A DNA stretch of 64,000 nucleotides, taken from the NCBI GenBank assembly GCA_013146195.2, contig CM028381.1, forward strand, positions 57,471,546 to 57,535,545, given 5' to 3'. Under the pieces are notes generated by a model that saw nothing but the letters and a program-made list of their open reading frames with translations, was not told where the DNA came from and made no database searches. Positions within the stretch are counted from its first letter, which is position 1, and each line of letters starts with the position of its first letter. Source of the DNA: Codonopsis lanceolata (Eukaryota > Streptophyta > Magnoliopsida > Asterales > Campanulaceae). Positions 46,717-59,875 of the stretch are shown here, one piece after another. Both the position numbers and the translations under genes were made by a program.

Positions 46717-47472
46717 AGAGCTGTCAAAATGGGTTGGTGGGTTGGGTCAACCCACGAGTCAAGAAAACCCATCATATAACGGTGTGGGGTGGTTCGACCC
46801 ATCTAGATGACGGGTCAATAAAACACCAACCCAACCCAACCTAACATGGGTTGTGGGTCAGATGGGTCAACCCACCAATTTTTCTTACCTAAAGACTACT
46901 TTTATTTTCAATTTTCCATTGTTTTTCCACTTCCATGTACTATACAATCGCTCAAAATCAAGTAACCAACTCAACTGTTGTCGACTAACATAAAATAAAC
47001 AAACTAAAACAATTGAATCTTCATTTCAGACTTCTGCCAAACATTTTATATGCATTCCTCTTACATGACTAAAAAAACTTTGGATGTCAAGACATGACTT
47101 CATGTAGGATGGCATAGATCAGTATAATCCAAACTGACTGCTAAATAATAATTTAATAAACCTTAGATTTGTTATATATAAAAAAGTAAAACAAAAAACA
47201 AATAATAATAATAATAAAAGAAAATGAGAGACTACAGGAAGACTATTCTGCAAAAATGAAAGCATACTAGACAGGTATTCTCTAAAAAAAAGTATTTTCT
47301 AAACGGATCAGCCCGTTAAAAACCCGCCCCAACCCACTTCAACTCGTGACCCATACGGGTCCAACCCATATGACCCGATTTTTATGGGTTGTCAATTTCC
47401 CAACCCAACCCACTATTTTAAGCAACGGTTTGGGTTGACCCAACGGGTCCCGACTCATTTTGATAGCTCTAA
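46717..47472. mobile_element. hAT-like non-autonomous element, copy A
   Basis: Ends AGAGCTGTCAAAATGGGTTG and CATTTTGATAGCTCTAA, an inverted repeat with a few mismatches. GGGTTGACCC-type motifs are concentrated near both ends. Perfect 8-bp flanks TCTTCATT (46709-46716 and 47473-47480). Neighbouring repeats show the uninserted site (CCGTCTTTAATCAAAGACG near 47565). Minus-strand and plus-strand frames inside are not genes. Confidence 0.85.
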
Positions 47473-47872
47473 TCTTCATTCAAAGACGATGCATGATTTT
47501 GATCCATCGGAAGTCCAAATGGATGCATCGCAACATGAACCAGACCTTATGTCCTTCATGACCCGTCTTTAATCAAAGACGATGCATGAATTTCAATGTG
47601 CGATGCATGATTTTGATGGATTGGAATTCCAATTGGATGCATCACAACATGACTACACCTCATGCCCCTTCTTGTATATAACATTGCTTTTGTTTAATTA
47701 TTTTTGTAATTATGAAGAACTCCAATGACATTAATATATTCCCCTAGTAAATATACTTTTTGAACGTGGACTTTTTGGGTGGAACGAAGAGAGTATTTAC
47801 TTTTAATCTTTTCCATTCTAAAATTCTCACTTTAATTATGCTCCACTATCACATATGTATAGTTAGAAAATA

Positions 47873-48128
47873 CTCAATCTGTCTATAAATTATCGTTATG
47901 CTTTAATTTTTTGCCCATCTTTAAAAAGATTGTTTTGTTTGTAATGTTACATTTTTAGGAAAACACTTTTACCATTTCTTCCTTATTTTTTTAACTTTAA
48001 TTATGAATCACGTGTACATGGGTTTTAAAAGAAACTACATATTATATCAATATTAATAATCAAGTCAATAGTTTCTTCTTAAGCTGAGTGTCGCGTCAAA
48101 TATGATAATTATTTAAGGACATAGGGAG
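47873..48128. mobile_element. Stowaway MITE, complete
   Basis: 256 bp between TA dinucleotides. Ends CTCAATCTGTCTATAAATTA and the inverted AATTATTTAAGGACATAGGGAG. Confidence 0.8.
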
Positions 48129-48186
48129 TAACATTATCGTAATACTTATTACGAGTTAATTATATTTTTTTAATGAGTAGAATTCA

Positions 48187-48316
48187 TGTAAGACCGTCTT
48201 ATGGATCTTAATTCGTAAGACGAAACCTCACTCTCTCACAGCTCAATCCATCAATACACGGTGACTCGGGTAATTAAGATTCATCTTACAAAAAATATTC
48301 GTAAGACCGTCATACA
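48187..48316. mobile_element. Short MITE with GACCGTCTTA ends
   Basis: Inverted ends TGTAAGACCGTCTTA and TGTATGACGGTCTTA bracket 130 bp, with a second GTAAGACG/CATCTTAC pair inside. The family is common in plants. Confidence 0.55.
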
Positions 48317-48500
48317 CAAGTTTTTGCCTTTCTTAATTAGTGCGTCGAGTCAAACATGACACTATTTTAGGAACCGATAGAATTTTGTTTCTAATGAATT
48401 GCATATGAGAAGGCGATAATTCCTTTTCATACGCGTAAATTAGTTAAGTGGGGTCCCTTGCCCCCTAAGCAATATACATCCATCCGTCCGTGGTTGGGAG

Positions 48501-49537
48501 TGTAACAACATGAACACGAAAGTCCGGTCCGCTACGTGTAATCCATACACTGGCCCACTAAATACGCAGCACCTTGAGTCATCAGGCTCACCATAAGCCG
48601 ACCCAAAAGTCCATAGATGATGTTGGTGCCCAGAGGTAGTGTGTGTTCACCTTATAAATCGAACACAATTCCCACACCTACCCGATGTAGGATGTGGTAT
48701 TACAATTTCTCCCAGTCAAATCCTTGACGTCCTTGTCAAGGCCGAATCGTACCCTGGGTGATGTAGGATTCAAGAAGTGGCTCGTACGGGGATCAAGAGG
48801 TGGCTCCCACCTTCTGCGCTGTAGCACTTTGGGCCGCACAACACTTTGTTCCCATATATTCGGTTGGGACCTGCTCTGATACCATTTGTAATGACCTCAA
48901 CACCTTGGCCGTCGAACGTGTAGTCATCTGTTGCCACGCATCTGACACGTGTAGTCCATACATCGGCCCACTGGCGAAAAGCATGCAACACTTATAAATC
49001 GAACACTTTATCGCCCACCACATGTGGGATCGGGATATTACAATCTCCCACCATGGATGGTGTTGGTGCCTGAGGTAATGGTCACCTTATAAATCGAACA
49101 CAACTCGTCAGGTTGAATATTAGAGGCCGACCCGATGTGGAGATATTACAATCTCCCAGACAAACACGCCCTCGTCAAGGTTGAAGGTGGCTGCACTCGA
49201 GAGCCGAGATCGAGAGGTGGCTCCCAACTTGATAAGGTGGCTCGCACGGGATCGGTGGCTCCCAACTTGTAGCACTTTGGCCCGCACAACATTTGTTCTC
49301 ATATTTCTGGCTGAGACCCGCTCTGATACTATTTGTAACAAACTGAACACGAAAGCCCGGTCCGCTACGTGTAGTCCATACACTAGCCCACTAAACACGC
49401 AACGCCTTGAGTCATCAGGCCCATCACAAGCCAACCCAAAAGTCTATGAATGATGTTGATGCCTAGAGGTAGTGTGTGACCACCTTATAAATCGAACACA
49501 ATTCTCACACTTACCCGATGTGGGATGAGGTATTACA
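48501..49537 (-). mobile_element. Tandem TRIM retrotransposon array
   Basis: LTR-like blocks, given in plus orientation: 48501-48704 (204 bp, TGTAACAAC to GGTATTACA), 48887-49042 (shortened), 49050-49155 (partial) and 49334-49537 (204 bp). They are separated by internal segments of about 180 bp. Next to the second block, GCTCTGATACCA (48873-48884) is the complement of TGGTATCAGAGC, the initiator-methionine tRNA primer site. The element therefore reads on the minus strand. The whole array is flanked by GGGAG at 48496-48500 and 49538-49542, a perfect 5-bp target duplication. No coding capacity. Confidence 0.88.
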
Positions 49538-50450
49538 GGGAGAATGCACCCAATACTCATTACTTGCGCACGATATTCCAAAGAAGATAATACAAGGAAA
49601 AAATGAAAAAAATGTTGCTCATTAGCAGCTCTCTTTGGATGTGGTTGGCTGGTTGCTGGAGTCTGTTCATCGTTATTGTGTACAAATTCTAAGCCTCCAA
49701 TTCTAGAGATTAATGACAACAATTTTAGGGGGAATTAGTTTGCACCTTAGCATAGTACGAATATTGTTATTTATACCACATTGGCGTGGGTAGTTTAGTA
49801 ATTGCAAAGATTGATGCTCAAAGGATATGAAAGAACAATGGTGGATTTTAAAGGGATTTTATGGAGAGTTAGGAATAATGGAGGTTCTTGGAGAACTTGG
49901 AGGGAGCTTAAGTGGGCAACGTGAATTGAGTTTAAGTTATTTGAGCTGTTAAGCTTGTAGCTTAACCAAATACCCAAATCAAAAACGATACCGCTTTTGA
50001 CTTCAATGAGTCCAAACGCAACACTTTCTATGACACAAAATACCCACACCTCGACACAAGGTACTGCCACAACTTTTCATATTTTCCCCTTTCGGTTTTT
50101 GCTCATTTTTTGCAAATATTTTTTTTGTTTTTTTAAAAAATAAAGTACAAATGTTTATCTATAATTAGAGAATTGCTTTGTTTCTTTTAGACACCAAATT
50201 ATTTTTTTACGATTTTTTCAAGTTTTTCTCCATATTCATCTCCTCCCCCCTCACATTAGCAAGCTCTCCAAAAACTCCTTATCATTGTATACCAAGTAAG
50301 TAGCTTCGTTTTTATTTTTTTATTTATTTTTACCAAAATAAATGCTGAAGTTCCCAAAAAGCTCTCCACCAATTGTTCTTGCTCTAATACGCTTTTGGTC
50401 CAACAATTTACATAAATGTGTATTCAATCTTTAAATTTTAAATCTTCTAT
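49538..50450. other. Intergenic DNA up to the second gap, no gene
   Basis: The open frames 49444-49722 and 49795-50070 (minus) have no recognised motif or splice context. Confidence 0.5.
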
Positions 50451-50550
50451 NNNNNNNNNNNNNNNNNNNNNNNNNNNNNNNNNNNNNNNNNNNNNNNNNN
50501 NNNNNNNNNNNNNNNNNNNNNNNNNNNNNNNNNNNNNNNNNNNNNNNNNN
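50451..50550. other. Assembly gap, 100 N
   Basis: Exactly 100 undetermined bases; it hides the 5' end of the Helitron-like copy 2. Confidence 1.
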
Positions 50551-53198
50551 AAGTGATGTTGATTTTCAAAGTCACTAGAAAACCAAAGTTTTTAAAGCTT
50601 CCACATGGATGTTTTGTGAATGATAGATCTATATATATATATATATATATATTATTTTACAATTATTACCAATAGAAGATGTATATCTCACATTGGCTAG
50701 AAAATGATGTTGAGTTTAAATTATTTTATATATATAACACATTGTTTAAAAGAAAATGTTAGATTTTAAAGTCTTTAAAAGACTAAAGACTTTCACTTTA
50801 CAAGAGATGTATCTCACATGGTTACAAAATATTCTACTATTATTACCAATAGAAGAGATGTATCACACATTGGTTAGAAATTGATGTTTGTATTAAAAAA
50901 TATTATTATTAATTACTAATTGAAAAGATGTATCATACATTTGTTATAAAGTGATGTTGATTTTTCTGAGTTTTTTGTTTAAAAGCTTCTACCATTATTA
51001 TTACCAATAGAAAATATATCTCACATTGGTTAAAAAATGATGTTGATTTTAATTATTTTAGATTATATAAAAGACTTACTATTATTAGCAATATAAGATA
51101 TATATATACTTTTGGTTTATAACCTGACCAACTAATAATAATACATAATAATCATAATGATAATGAGTATTAGTATTAGTATATATAACTTCTTCTATTG
51201 TCAATAGTAGAAGACTTATATTTAAAAATTTACAACTAACATTACTTCTAACCAATGTGGGATAAAACTCTTTCAAGGTTAGATATTCCTTCTAATGACT
51301 CACTTTTAACATCATACTTTAAGCTTTGATATTTTATTCATCCAAACTTGATTTGGACAAATAAATATATCATTTCGATGTTCTTGACGAGTAGAACACA
51401 TTTGCACAATTACTTTTGTCAACAAACAAATGACACGTAAAAGAAATTTGTGCCTCAAGTTGCATAATTTCTTTCACTAAAAACACTAATTTTTAATAAG
51501 TATTATACTTTAACTAATATCTTATTCATCAAAAACTCGATTTGGACAAATAAATATATGATTTCGATGCTCTCACCGAGTAGAATACATTTGCGCAATT
51601 ACATTCGCCAACAAACAAATGACACGTAAAAGAAATTCGTGCCTCAAGTTGCATAATTTCTCTCACTAAAAACACTAATTATTTTAACAAGTATTATACT
51701 TTAAGTCTTGATATCTTATTACCCAAAACTTCGATTTGGACAAATAAATATATCATTTTGATGCTCTCAGTAGAACAAATTTGCGCAATTACCTTCGTCA
51801 ACAAACAAATGACACGTAAAAATTTCGTGCCTCAAGTTACAATTTCTTTCACTAAAAACACTATTTTTCAACAATAGAAGAGATGTATCACATTGGTTAG
51901 AAATTGATGTTGGTTTTTAAAATTCTATTATTAAGTATCAATAGAAGAAATGCATCATACATTGGTTGGAAAGTGATGTTGATTTTCAAAGTCACTTGAA
52001 AACAAAATTTTTAAAGCACATGGATGCAAGTATTTCACATTGGTTACAAAGTATTCTTATTATTATCAATAGAAAAGATGTATCACACATTGGCTATAAA
52101 TTAATGTTGGTTTTAAAAATACTATTATTACCAATAGAATAGATGTATCATACATTTGGTAGAGGTAATGTTTGTTTTAAAGTCTTTAAATAGAAGACTT
52201 CTACCATTATTATCAATAGAATATGTATATCTCATTGGTTAGAAAGTGATGTCGATTTTAATTTTAGATAAAAAAAACTTTTACTATTATTACTAATAGA
52301 AGAGATATCTTACATTTGCTTAAAAATGATGTTAGTTTTAAAAGTCTTTAGATAAAAGACTTTTACTTTTATCGTCAATGTAATAGAAGAGATGTATCTC
52401 ACATTATTTAGGAAGAGATGTTGGTTATAAAATTTTTAAAATAAAAGACTTCTTCTATTATTACCAAATTCATAGGATATGTATTACACATTGGTTAGAG
52501 AGTGATGTTGATTTTAAAAGTCTACAATTATTAGCAATAGAAGAGAAATATTTCACATTGGTTATAAAGTGATATTGGTTTAAAAAGTTTTTAGATGATG
52601 TATCTCACATTGGTTACAAAGAAATGTATCTCATATTATTTAGAAATGAGTATTGGTTATAAAAGTCATTAGATAAAGACATTTTTTTGTTATTACCAAT
52701 AAAAAATAGGTATCCACATTGTTTAGAAATGAATATTGTTTAAAAAGTCTTTTATCCACTACTATTATTACTAATAGAAAATATGTATTCCACATGGTTA
52801 GAATGTGGTGTTGGTTTTAAAGTCTTTATATAAAAGACTTAAACTTTCATTACCAATAAAAATATAAAATATGTATCTCAAATTGTTTAAAAATGAATTA
52901 TGATTTTAATAGTTTTTAACAAAATGACTTCTAATATTATTATCAAGTTAAATGTTAATTTTAAAAGTCTTTAGATAAAAAAAATTACTATTATTATTAA
53001 TACAAAATATGTATCTCACGTTAGCTAATTTTAAAAGTATTTGGGTAAAAAATCGTTTAATATTAGTAACAATATAAAAAAAATTATAACAATAGAAGAG
53101 ATTAACAATCTAATTATAATGTCTCAAAGTTATATTATTATTATAAAAATATATATATCTCACATTATACCCGTGCATAGCACGGGCTAAATAACTAA
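50551..53198 (+). mobile_element. Helitron-like element, copy 2, with 3' terminus
   Basis: AT-rich degenerate repeats as in copy 1. The right end has a 7-bp hairpin (CCCGTGC, loop ATA, GCACGGG, 53170-53186), then 12 bases ending CTAA at 53198, followed by T. Hairpin about 11 nt before CTRR, and insertion between A and T, are the defining 3' features of Helitrons. Duplicate copy A shows the matching empty sequence AATTTAC at 41940-41946. No Rep/helicase gene, so non-autonomous. Confidence 0.7.
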
Positions 53199-53502
53199 TT
53201 TACAAAAAAAGTATAGCAATTTTCTCAATTTCATATCTCATATATGAGTATAAAAGAATGACCATAGGATTCGATCATTTACCTTTCAAGTTCTTGTCTT
53301 CAAACTGGGCCAGAGGATTGATGAGCTGTACAAACTACAATAGATGAACCGGTCCAATATTATATTCAACTGCAGTTTGGGCTGATGTTCACTAAGCTTA
53401 GGTAATGCCTAATGGGTTATGGTCTTCAATGGCAAGTCACTTGGAAAAATTACGGTCGGTCTACTTTTAAATTTTTTTAATTGTTTCAATGTTATGTTTT
53501 TT

Positions 53503-54603
53503 GAAGGAGTAATTACAAGCCGGTACATATTTTAAAACATGTTTTCAAATCAATCCACCTATGTCGGTGCCAAAAAACGATTATCATCAGGTCGCCTGCT
53601 GGACTCTCACGAGGAACGTAAGGCTTGAGTGGATGATAATCTTTCCCTCCTTACTCCTCTCTGTTCATGAGATGCCTAACTTAGCCAAAACCTAGGGAAG
53701 CCAAGAAGCCGTGAACTTTTATCATCAGAAATAATCCAATCGGGAGATTCGACTCGAGAAACCGAAGCCGGCTCTTAAATGAAACCGTCCGGGCTTTTCA
53801 TGAGAATTAATCTCGCTTCAAGCTTCCATGTCCATGGTGGCCTCTTTGGCTTTTCGCCAGTAGGTCCGTCCACAATCTTGGGAAGAGTGTGTTTTACTTG
53901 TGTGTGTGAGAGAGCCGCTTTTTTAGTGAGATAAGGAAAGAGAGAGAGAGAGGATGTAAAGAAAAGGGAATTGAAGTGGGTGGCGGCGTAAAAAGGGCAA
54001 GTGGTAGGCAGAGTGGTTGGCAAAGTTCGTTGTGTTGTGCAATGAAGATGAAGAGAGATTGCATAATGCTGTGAAATTCATCCGATGTCAAGGTCCGGCC
54101 CGATAATGGTGGGCATCGCTTTTGGCAATAATGGTGGGCACGCATTTTAAGAATTGATGCCAAAACTTGGCACGAGTTTTTGGTCAATAATAACCTGGCA
54201 TCGCAATAACAAAGATGGAGCATTTGGCGGCATTTTGGCATGCAATATTTTTGGCATCGGCGACAATTATAGTAGGCATCAATTTCACTGATGCCAAGAT
54301 TTTCACCCGATGCAAGATCATCGAGTTTTTAATTAAAGATCGATGCCGATGCCAAGATTTGACATCAAAGGCATTTTTGGCATCAACAATATTTTAAGTA
54401 TCAGTTTTGGCATCGTAGTCCTCGACGATGCCCGAATTAGGTCATCATTCTCGAAAGTGCCAAGGCTTGGCACAGCATCGAGTTTTAATTAATGGCATTT
54501 TTGTCATTTGGCAAAGCAATTTGTGCTTTTATGAAATGTGCAAAAAATTATTGGTTTTAGATGAAAACATGTTTTAAAAATTGTACCCACTTGAAATTCC
54601 CCC
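53503..54603. mobile_element. TIR DNA transposon specific to duplicate copy B
   Basis: 1101 bp absent from copy A at the equivalent site (42240-42246). The ends pair as GGAGTAATTACAAG with GGGGGAATTTCAAG (inverted), continuing through GGTACA and TTTTAAAACATGTTTTC. The interior has many GGCATCG/CGATGCC motifs in both orientations (54080-54480). The target lies in a T run, so the duplication length is ambiguous and the superfamily unassigned. No transposase. Confidence 0.7.
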
Positions 54604-56104
54604 TTTTTTAATCAGAAAAAGATACTTTTAAACGTGAAAAGATAACGTATCATTAATGAGCATGAGACGCGTTACATAAATAAATTGCGATGTATTGACT
54701 ATTGAAACACGATTCATCAATTTTATTGCATTAATTATTGCACTACAGTTCAATAGTTTAATTGTCTAGTCATATTGCACCGCGATTTATCAATTTTATT
54801 ACATTAATTTTTGCACCATAGTTCAATAGTTTAATTATCTATTCTAATTGCAACACGGTACCAACTTTTATGTACCGCGATGAATTAATTTTTGAACCAC
54901 GATACATATACCTAATCCAAGTTGCACTGCGGTATCAACTTTTATGTACCGCGATAAATTAATTTTTGAACCGCGTTACATAAAATATTATTAATCTATT
55001 TTTGCACCGCGATACAAAATAATAATGAATCAGACCATGTCCTCCACATTCTTCTTTTATCCCCTCTGTTGTAAGCCTTCTTCTTCCCCCTCCTCCTCCG
55101 CCTTCGTCCTACTGAAAAATCATTCAACCCAGCACAAATCCATTACAGTTTCGTACATAATGAATCAAAAAAATTGTTTACCTTTTGGGGGCGTTGTCCT
55201 CGAACCCCCACGAAGGGGCGCTGCCCCCTCGACCCCGTGTCATTGCACAAAAATAATAATTTATGAATCCAAAGTGTGTTGCTGGAACTATTGAAGGAGA
55301 CGGTGACATTTTCTGAACAATATTTCGAAAAAGTGATCTTTTGCAGTTGAAAAAAAACCAGTAAACTTTTGGAGTTAAAAACTTTGGAAAGGGGTTTGGC
55401 CATAATTTTACGCTATATTAAAAGTCTGTAAAGTTGATCACACCTTAATGTTTGTGCCTAAGACCAGATCAATCTTTTCTCTCTAGGTTGTTCTTAAGAA
55501 TAGGGTGATAATCGGCTGGTCCCATACTATCAATTTCCTATCTCTAAAGGACACAATTTGTTTTAATCAGTAATAAGCATTTTTGGAAGAAAAAAAAAAC
55601 CCGAGTATACCATTAATGAAATTGGATTAAGGGCGCACTGCATCATAATTCCAAGTAGATGCATTGCAATTTCAATTTGTGCATCGCAAATCCAATTTTT
55701 ATATAAAGGATTTACTAATACCAAATTGTGTAACATAAATAAAAAATTGTGCATCAAAATTTTCTACATGAGTAATCTAATTTTTGCATTGGGATTTACT
55801 AATTTCAAATTATGCATCGCAAATAAAAAATTGTAGTCGGAACTTTTTGTATGGGTAATCCGGTTTTTGAATCGTAAAATCAAAATTGTGCATCGAGATT
55901 TACTTTTCTATTCAAATTTCAAATTGTGCATTATGATTTTCTACATGGATAATCCAGTTTGTACATCGTGACTTAAAATGGTTGCATTGTAATTCTAAAA
56001 GGTATACAACAACGAACAAGTTCCTCTTCGGGCATTTCATCGAACACAAATAAAGTGAATTTATTTTGTATCACACATTGAAACACAATGGAGAAGAAGA
56101 GGAA

Positions 56105-58157
56105 TGTTGGAACATAGTATGTTTAGAATTACTTAAACCCATTAAGTAGACTTTAGGAAATTAGTTAGTACCCCTAGAAACTTGCCTACTGAATTAAGAT
56201 CTCTCTAATAGATATATCTAAGTGAAGTTCATTACGTTGAGTTAATTATAGTCTTTCGTGATTAGAACATTAGTTAGTTATTAACTAAAATCAAATTAAT
56301 TAAACTTTAGCAAGTCTAAAAGTTCTTTCTGCTGAAGCTCAGCAGGTAGACCTTCAACAAATGTTTTGCCACTTTAATGCAAGATAAAATTAATAAACTT
56401 AAACTCGGGTAAGCAGCTTTTACAAGTCTTATTCTATGTGTCGTAACTTAGTCATCAGCAGCTACTAGCTAGCTGCTGATCCCCATACTTAGCAGTTGTA
56501 GTTTTCTATTAAGCTTCTTACACCTACTGTTAATAAAACTCAGTTTTCAACCGCTATACTTTTCTACCTAAATCCGTATCTACTGAAAACTATACTCCGT
56601 TGAATCAATGCGCGAAATCTATGCTTTCAAGATTTCCTAAAAACAATATTTTCGAAAACGCGTAAACTTTTCTCTTAGCTAAAAATCAGTCGTTCATTAA
56701 AAGATGAATCCATCTACTGAAGCTAAAGTAATCAGTTGATAACATCTGTTGATAACATCTGTTGATAATCAGTGTAAGACACCTCGCTAAAAGATACTCT
56801 ATTTACTTACACTCTCTTGTTTAAAATACGTAAAAGATTATATATATATATATATATATTTCTTCAAACAGTATTTTAAACAAACGTTATTTGAAAAACA
56901 CTGTTGGCCACTCTAACGGATTTAATTCATGGCCATCTAGATTCATACATTAAACTTTTCAAAAGGAGACTTTTTATAAAACATTAAATTGCTCAATAGT
57001 TTACCCTCGCATTAAATATTCCATTGTAGCATATCTTCTAACCAACCACTCTCTTTAAATACATCATGCTAGAAGATATCTATTTTCCTTATTTTACGGA
57101 AGAAGATATCTAACATCTCTTTCCTTAAATCTATGATCTTATGATAGATACTATCTTCCTTTTCAGAAATCCTTTTAAAAGATCTCCGAAATTTGAAAGA
57201 TAAACTTCATCATCACTCTTCAAAGATTATCCTTGCTAACTTCATCATCACTCTTCAAAGATTATCCTTGCTCTCTTAAACGGCTACTTTCAAAGATCTC
57301 TATATAAAGCAGTTTGGAGTAAGGATTCAATAAGATGACAGAGAACTGGGTAAAAACATTTCACTTATCCCTTCAAGCTACTCCTTCCTTAAAATATTCC
57401 AGTTCTCATGATAGAAGACATAAGAGAATAGAGGATAGAAGGTTTGAAGAAATCATTCTCCACTGAAATGATATTGTTTCTTTGATTTGCTTCAATTCAG
57501 GGCTGGACATACATCAGATTCCTTCAAAGCTATTCTTCATTTGATGTGTTTCAGTCCTCAAACAATTACTAGATGTTCTTTCACCCTTCACTCCTTTCTA
57601 GTTTTTGTTTAGACAATCATAGTATTCTTCCCTACTTCTTTCTAATCCTATAAGAATACTTGATTGTTGCACGAGTATGATTGTTGTTCAATCATACTCC
57701 TCAAAAATTGGTTTTTGTTGTACACAGATCCGTTAGTGATCACTTAGAATTTCAATATATTTAGTGCACTTCAAAATCCAAGTTTGACCAACTTGGTAGT
57801 GGATGTAATAGTTTTAACACTGAAAACCACTCCAAATACGCTTTCTTCTATATACTATTTTTTTACTGTTCATACAATTAAGTATCTTTTATCTACTTAA
57901 GTGTTTAACAGTTACATTCCTGAATTATTTACATAGTTGATCTTATATATATATTGTACTTCAATTCAGTCCTCATACTCAAGTAATAAAAAGAAAACCA
58001 AACCAGTTCGGCAGCTGTTATATGCTGATTTATCAATCAGCTCCTGAAAACTTCTATTTTCCGCTGCATCTTTTAAAGGTTTTAAAAACAAACCTTAAAG
58101 TATTTAAAAGGTTATTCACCCCCATCTAGCCTTATTTCGTGGCCAACTGGACTTACA
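56105..58157 (+). mobile_element. Solo LTR, copia-type, copy B
   Basis: Starts TGTTGGAACATAG, ends GGACTTACA, with perfect AGGAA target duplications at 56100-56104 and 58158-58162. 2053 bp. It differs from copy A by a longer TA run near 56840 and a 13-bp duplication near 56741-56763. Confidence 0.9.
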
Positions 58158-58317
58158 AGGAAGAAGAAGAAGAAGAAGAAGAAGAAGAAGAAGAAGAAGA
58201 AGAAGAAGAAGAAGAAGAAGAAGAAGAAGAAGAAGACGAAGACGAAGACGAAGAAGAAAGCGATGAAGAAGAAGAAGGCGAAGACAAAGAAGACGAATAA
58301 GAAGAAGAAGAAGAAAA
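58158..58317. repeat. (GAA)n microsatellite, copy B
   Basis: Same locus as 45752-45911 in the second duplicate, with different unit number and more GAC variants. Confidence 0.97.
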
Positions 58318-59123
58318 TGATTGATTCTGAGTCATAATTGTCTTTCATAATGGTTTTGTTAATTGTTTTTGTTTTTTTCTATGTGATGACGTGGTTGTGT
58401 AAAGTCACCAACGAGATCAATGCCTATTGAATTGATTGAGAGATTAATTTTCTCTATATATATCAGCAAGGCTTGAACGATTGACGCCTTGGGTGAACTA
58501 GTCAAGGGGCTTGATGGGTAGCCTTGAAAAAACAACAATTATGAGAGCATGAAATTAGGAAGACGAAGAGTGAGACAGATAGGTTGGAGACGGAGATCTC
58601 AAGAAGACTAAGACGAAGATTGAGCATTATTGGAACAAATTTATGAAAGTGGACTGATGCAAATGAAAAAAATGAGGTACTTAAGCAGTTGGAGATTTGA
58701 GAAAATATATCGACTTGCAATTTATCCTAAATAGGGGTGATAAACGGGCCAATCCCCTCGCATCAATTTCCAACCGCTAAATAACATGGTTTTTTTTAAC
58801 CAATAAATGACACTTTTTAAAGGCAGATGGATGAGTATACATTTAATGAAATTCGATCATGCACCCGCTGCATCACACTTCTAAGTTAATGCATCACAAT
58901 TCTTAAACGATACATGGATATCTGTGATGCATGATTTTGATACATTGTAATTCCAATTGGATGCATTGTAACATGAACCAGACCTATTGTCCTTATGATC
59001 TGTCATCAGTCAAAGACGATGCAAGAATTTACAATGTGCGATGTATAATTTTGATGCAACAGAATTCCAATTGGATACATCGCAACATGAACTAGGCCTT
59101 ATGTCCTCATGACCCGTCTTCAA

Positions 59124-59875
59124 TGCTGTCAAAATGGGTTGGTGGGTTGGGTCAACCCACGGGTCAAGAAAACCCAGCATATAACGGTGTGGGGCGGGTC
59201 AACCCATCTAGATGACAGGTTAATAAAACACCAATCCAACATGGGTTGTGGGTTAGATGGGTCAATCCACCAATTTTTCTTACCTAAAGACTGCTTCTTT
59301 TATTTTCTATTTTCCATTGTTTTTCCAATTCCCTGTACTATACAATCGCTCAAAATCAAGTAACCAACTCAACTGTTGTCGGCTAACATAAAATAAACAA
59401 ACTAAAACAATTGAATCTTCATTTCAGACTTCTGCCAAACATTTTATATGCATTCCTCTTACATGACTAAAAAAACTTTGGATGTCAAGACATGACTTCA
59501 TGTAGGATGGCATAGATCAGTATAATCAAACTGACTGCTAAACAATAATTTAATAAACCTTAGATTTGTTATATATAAAAAAGTAAAACAAAAAACAAAA
59601 AACAAAAAACAATAATAATAAAAGAAAATAAGAGACTACAAGAAGACTATTCTGCAAAATGAAAGCATACTAGACAGGTATTCTCTAAAAAAAGTATTCT
59701 CTAAACGGGTCAGCCCGTTAAAAACCCGCCCCAACCCACTTCAACTCGTGACCCATACGGGTCCAACCCATATGACCCGTAATTTTATGGGTTGTCAATT
59801 TCCCAACCCAACTCACTATTTTAAGCAACAGTTTGGGTTGACCCAACGGGTCTCGACTCATTTTGATAGCTCTAG
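59124..59875. mobile_element. hAT-like non-autonomous element, copy B
   Basis: Duplicate of 46717-47472. The left end has lost several bases (CTTCAATGCTGTC), while the right end and its TCTTCATT flank are kept. Confidence 0.8.

Larger units (their letters stand above)
41942..48020 (+). repeat. Segmental duplication, copy A
   Basis: Collinear with 53199-60432 in direct orientation, starting TTTACAAAAA and ending at GTACATG. Both copies share degenerate GCACCGCGATAC-type short repeats (about 42300-42660), TTGTGCATCGCAAA-type repeats (about 43240-43620), a solo LTR, a GAA array, a hAT MITE and a Stowaway. Copy A keeps the Stowaway whole, so it appears to be the source. Small frames within (such as 42657 and 43197) also recur in copy B but show no family features. 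Confidence 0.95.

Noticed and set aside
48694..49453. Several overlapping frames of 60-104 residues on both strands
   Set aside because: All lie in the non-coding TRIM array.
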